A stretch of DNA of 7,371 bases. Origin: Oscillospiraceae bacterium (GTDB lineage: Bacteria; Bacillota; Clostridia; Oscillospirales; Ruminococcaceae). Below, piece after piece: positions 5,422-7,371 of this stretch. The translations under genes were made by a program, and so were the position numbers. Location of the stretch: NCBI GenBank assembly GCA_031285945.1, contig JAITVF010000144.1:1-7371 (forward strand). The letters run 5' to 3'. The notes below the pieces were generated by a model that was not told the DNA's origin, did no database searches, and was given only the letters and a program-made list of their open reading frames with translations. Position 1 is the first letter of the stretch. Each line of letters begins with the position of its first letter.

Positions 5422-6561
5422 ATGCTTAAAAGAATTACGGCGCTTTTTCTGGCTCTGGCCCTTTGCCTTTTGAACGCAGCCTGCGCCGCCGGCGGCGCGA
5501 CCGGTGAGAGCGTCGCCTCCGAGCCCGAGACGGATGCGTCCTCCACCGCAAGCCCCACCTTCCCCCAGGAGAGCGGCGGCTCCTCCGAAGCGGCCGCCGA
5601 GCCCCAGCCCGACCGTGTCGCGCTGGCGGACGAGCCCGTAGCGACCCGTGGCGAGGATTCGGTTTCAGTTCTGGATTTTACCTATCAGTTCTTCAATATT
5701 GACAACCAGTACCGCAGCTACATCGGCATGGGCGTAATGGATCTGGAGGCGCAGCAGCCCGGAACCCTTGCGAGCGCGCAGGAAGACGCCCTGACCTACG
5801 CCAAGGAGTTCACGCTGCTCCATAAAGAGGCCCTTTCTAAAGGCGCCGCTCTGACAGAGGAGGAAATAGCTCAGCTTAAGACCTTTGTGGATACCGAGGT
5901 GGAGACACAGGGCGGTGAGCAGGCCTTTCTTAACGCATATATGTTTACGCCAGAGCAATTCTTTGAGCTCATGCAGCGCTATCAGCTCGTATCCAATTAT
6001 TACCAGGATTGCCTCGAGGCCATAATAATTCCCGAGGAGGAGCTCAGGGCGGCTTACGATGAGTCGGCGGGGACTTATGATCAGGTTACCGTCCGCCACG
6101 TCCTCATCCAGCCCTACGACCCGGCGACCGCAACCGCGCCTGAGGAGGGAAGGGAAGCGGTAACCGACGAGGAGGCCGCCGCCAAAGCTGATGATATTCT
6201 TGCGCAACTCAACGGTGGAGCCGACATGACCGCTCTTGCCGCCGAGCATTCCGAGGATCCCGGCTCAAAGGACAGCGGCGGACTATATACCTTCGGCATG
6301 GGGCAGATGGTGGCCGAATTTGAGGGCTGGTCCTTCGATTCAGCCCGCAAGGAAGGGGATACGGGGATAGTAAAATCCACCCACGGCTACCACGTAATGC
6401 AGTTTGTGAGCCGCACCGGCTACGAAGAGGCCCTTCCCGCCATTGAAAGCGAGCTTAAGACAGCCAAATTTGACGCCGATCACACAGCCATAGACGAGGC
6501 GATCAGCGCCGAGGATTGGGTGATTAACGAAGAAGTGATGCAAAAACCCTTCGCACAGTAA
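5422..6561 (+). CDS. PrsA-like parvulin peptidyl-prolyl isomerase lipoprotein
   Basis: This is an extracytoplasmic foldase that isomerises Xaa-Pro bonds and helps secreted proteins fold outside the membrane. It has 379 residues. The start at 5422 is set by GAGGAG (5410-5415), six bases away; the frame extends upstream to 5335 but that part overlaps the promoter. The signal sequence MLKRITALFLALALCLL leads to Cys21 in NAAC. Ala at -1 and -2 fits lipidation but Asn at -3 departs from the usual lipobox. Residues about 22-70 are a low-complexity Ser/Glu/Ala/Pro linker tethering the protein. About 80-215 is a helical SurA-like chaperone arm. The PPIC domain (223-329) shows VRHVLIQ with His226, SEDPGS, GGLYTFGMGQMVAEFE and GYHVMQF with His324. 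It is a single gene with its own promoter and terminator. PrsA is the closest named relative, but these proteins are often paralogous in Clostridia. Confidence 0.9.
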   Translation: MLKRITALFLALALCLLNAACAAGGATGESVASEPETDASSTASPTFPQESGGSSEAAAEPQPDRVALADEPVATRGEDSVSVLDFTYQFFNIDNQYRSYIGMGVMDLEAQQPGTLASAQEDALTYAKEFTLLHKEALSKGAALTEEEIAQLKTFVDTEVETQGGEQAFLNAYMFTPEQFFELMQRYQLVSNYYQDCLEAIIIPEEELRAAYDESAGTYDQVTVRHVLIQPYDPATATAPEEGREAVTDEEAAAKADDILAQLNGGADMTALAAEHSEDPGSKDSGGLYTFGMGQMVAEFEGWSFDSARKEGDTGIVKSTHGYHVMQFVSRTGYEEALPAIESELKTAKFDADHTAIDEAISAEDWVINEEVMQKPFAQ

Positions 6562-6609
6562 TCACTATCTGCAAGGCGTCGTAAAAATAAGATAAACACG
6601 TATTCCTAT

Positions 6610-6642
6610 AAAATCTCCCCCGCCTTTGGCGGGGGAGATTTT
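6610..6642. terminator. Intrinsic terminator after the PrsA-like gene
   Basis: A perfect 15-base stem (AAAATCTCCCCCGCC, 6610-6624, with 6628-6642) has a TTT loop and ends in TTTT. It lies 48 bases after the stop codon. The stem is very stable, but the T-run is short and mostly inside the stem. The flanking A/T symmetry would let it work in both directions. Confidence 0.8.
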
Positions 6643-6785
6643 GCGTTGTATTATACGATTTCCAATTATAATCAAAAGAACCTTTAACTGATAATCACAT
6701 AGAATGTATTGCATGATAATTGCGGTTATAATCACATCTATCAATAAATAATGCTATTTTGCATGTCATGAAAGGAGGGCCAAAT
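6643..6785 (+). promoter_or_regulatory. AT-rich upstream region of the repeat-protein gene with short direct repeats
   Basis: A perfect TATAAT lies at 6727-6732, but no good -35 sits 16-18 bases upstream, so sigma-A use is uncertain. ATAATCACAT occurs twice (6691-6700 and 6728-6737, 37 bases apart) and a shorter ATAATCA at 6668-6674. TTGCATG also occurs twice (6709-6715 and 6759-6765). The second ATAATCACAT overlaps the -10-like box. An activator, or an alternative sigma factor, may be needed. The ribosome binding site AAAGGAGGG (6771-6779) is excellent. Confidence 0.4.
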
Positions 6786-7371
6786 ATGAGAAATTGCATG
6801 AATGACGAATACTGGAATAAAACCGGTTGTTGCCGCAGGTGCGGGCATATTCCCTGCTGCTGCCAGTGCCACATAAAATGCACGGCGGCGGCAAGCCCGT
6901 TTAACCCGACGCAGGCGGCGGGCTATCAGCCCGGTCAAACCGTTATAATGCCGGACGGCACGATTTATATCGTGAATAAACTAAACCCCTCAGGGGTACC
7001 GGGCAGCTCGCCCGACTATACGCCCGTTGCGGGCGGGGGCGCGTCATCCTCAGTATTCGACCCGTCAAAATCGGGCGCATATAAGCAGGGCGAGCTTATA
7101 GTGTATAACGGCGCCATTTACGTAGTGGGCAAAGATAATCCATCAGGTGTGCCGGGCAGCTCGCCCGATTATTCTCCCCTTACGGGCGGGCTGCCTGAGT
7201 TTAACCCCGCAAACACGGGCGGCTACCAGCCGGGGCAGCTTATAACCGATAACGGGGTCTCCTACATCGGACAGAAGGCCAATCCCACAGGTGTGCCGGG
7301 CAGCTCGCCCGATTATTCTCCCCTGACGGGCGGGCTGCCTGAGTTTAACCCCGCAAACACGGGCGGCTACC
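6786..7371 (+). CDS. Cysteine-rich tandem-repeat protein, C-terminus beyond the window
   Basis: The frame starts with ATG at 6786, seven bases after GGAGG (6774-6778), and stays open for 195 codons to the edge. I do not recognise a named family. Residues 1-33 contain nine cysteines (4, 15, 16, 19, 24, 25, 26, 28, 32) and two histidines, with no signal peptide or membrane segment. From residue 39 there are tandem repeats of 52, 48 and 48 residues and the start of a fourth. The common pattern is F-[ND]-P-x(5)-[GA]-Y-x2-G-[QE], then a hydrophobic strand, G-x2-Y-I/V, N-P-x-G-V-P-G-S-S-P-D-Y-[ST]-P. This spacing resembles CBM5/12-type sugar-binding modules without the tryptophan pair, or phage-tail/surface-fibre repeats. 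The cysteine head could bind metal or be cross-linked, as in spore-surface proteins. Both ideas are inference. Confidence 0.85.
   Translation, partial: MRNCMNDEYWNKTGCCRRCGHIPCCCQCHIKCTAAASPFNPTQAAGYQPGQTVIMPDGTIYIVNKLNPSGVPGSSPDYTPVAGGGASSSVFDPSKSGAYKQGELIVYNGAIYVVGKDNPSGVPGSSPDYSPLTGGLPEFNPANTGGYQPGQLITDNGVSYIGQKANPTGVPGSSPDYSPLTGGLPEFNPANTGGY
6900..7371 (+). repeat. In-gene tandem repeats, 144-base unit
   Basis: Repeat 1 is 6900-7055 (156 bases, diverged), repeat 2 is 7056-7199, repeat 3 is 7200-7343 and repeat 4 starts at 7344 and is cut by the window edge. The period between the later copies is exactly 144 bases. Positions 7145-7227 and 7289-7371 agree at 82 of 83 bases; the only difference (T7181 against G7325) is silent. 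Repeat 1 and the first half of repeat 2 are more diverged, so the homogenised copies lie towards the 3' side. Confidence 0.93.

Noticed and set aside
5665..6249. Leftward open frame of 194 codons antisense to the PrsA-like gene
   Set aside because: The parvulin domain and lipoprotein signal are unmistakable on the rightward strand. The antisense frame arises from GC-biased codon use and shows no recognisable domain.
6900..7371. CRISPR array
   Set aside because: The repeats are 144 bases long, contiguous, in frame and coding, with no spacers of constant length.

Overview
The window most likely comes from a moderately GC-rich, low-complexity-free stretch of a Gram-positive chromosome of the class Clostridia (Oscillospiraceae-like). 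This is an inference from several things: near-perfect GGAGG ribosome binding sites with AT-rich intergenic DNA, sigma-A type promoters, a PheB-family (UPF0735) ACT protein next to homoserine dehydrogenase, a lysC with an internal start as in Bacillus, and a PrsA-type lipoprotein foldase. No RNA gene, CRISPR array or insertion sequence was found.

Layout. Positions 1-190 hold the start of a leftward gene for an exported protein that runs off the left edge. Positions 191-501 are an AT-rich divergent intergenic region with two dyads and a promoter. A rightward amino-acid block follows: pheB (ACT regulator, 502-966), hom (homoserine dehydrogenase, 1011-2237) and lysC (aspartate kinase, 2314-3519). 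lysC has its own promoter and leader hairpin, and the block closes with a strong, symmetrical terminator at 3545-3591. That terminator also serves the convergent leftward gene at 3636-5252, a multi-membrane-span O-antigen ligase/polymerase-family protein. A divergent promoter region (5253-5421) separates it from a rightward PrsA-like parvulin lipoprotein (5422-6561) with its own terminator. The last gene starts at 6786 and runs off the right edge. It encodes a cysteine-rich head followed by tandem repeats of about 48 residues.

How the genes work together. LysC makes aspartyl phosphate and Hom reduces aspartate semialdehyde to homoserine, so the first block commits aspartate carbon to the threonine/methionine branch. 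PheB is the probable ligand-responsive regulator. The Hom C-terminal region keeps an ACT-like length and order but has lost the usual ligand loop, while PheB and LysC keep theirs. This suggests feedback sensing has been shared out among separate proteins. The genes right of 3636 concern the cell surface: glycan polymerisation or ligation, folding of secreted proteins, and a surface-type repeat protein.

The most unusual item is the repeat protein at the right edge. It has nine cysteines in its first 32 residues, no signal peptide, and homogenised repeats whose spacing resembles carbohydrate-binding modules of the CBM5/12 type without the tryptophan pair. I could not match it to a named family.
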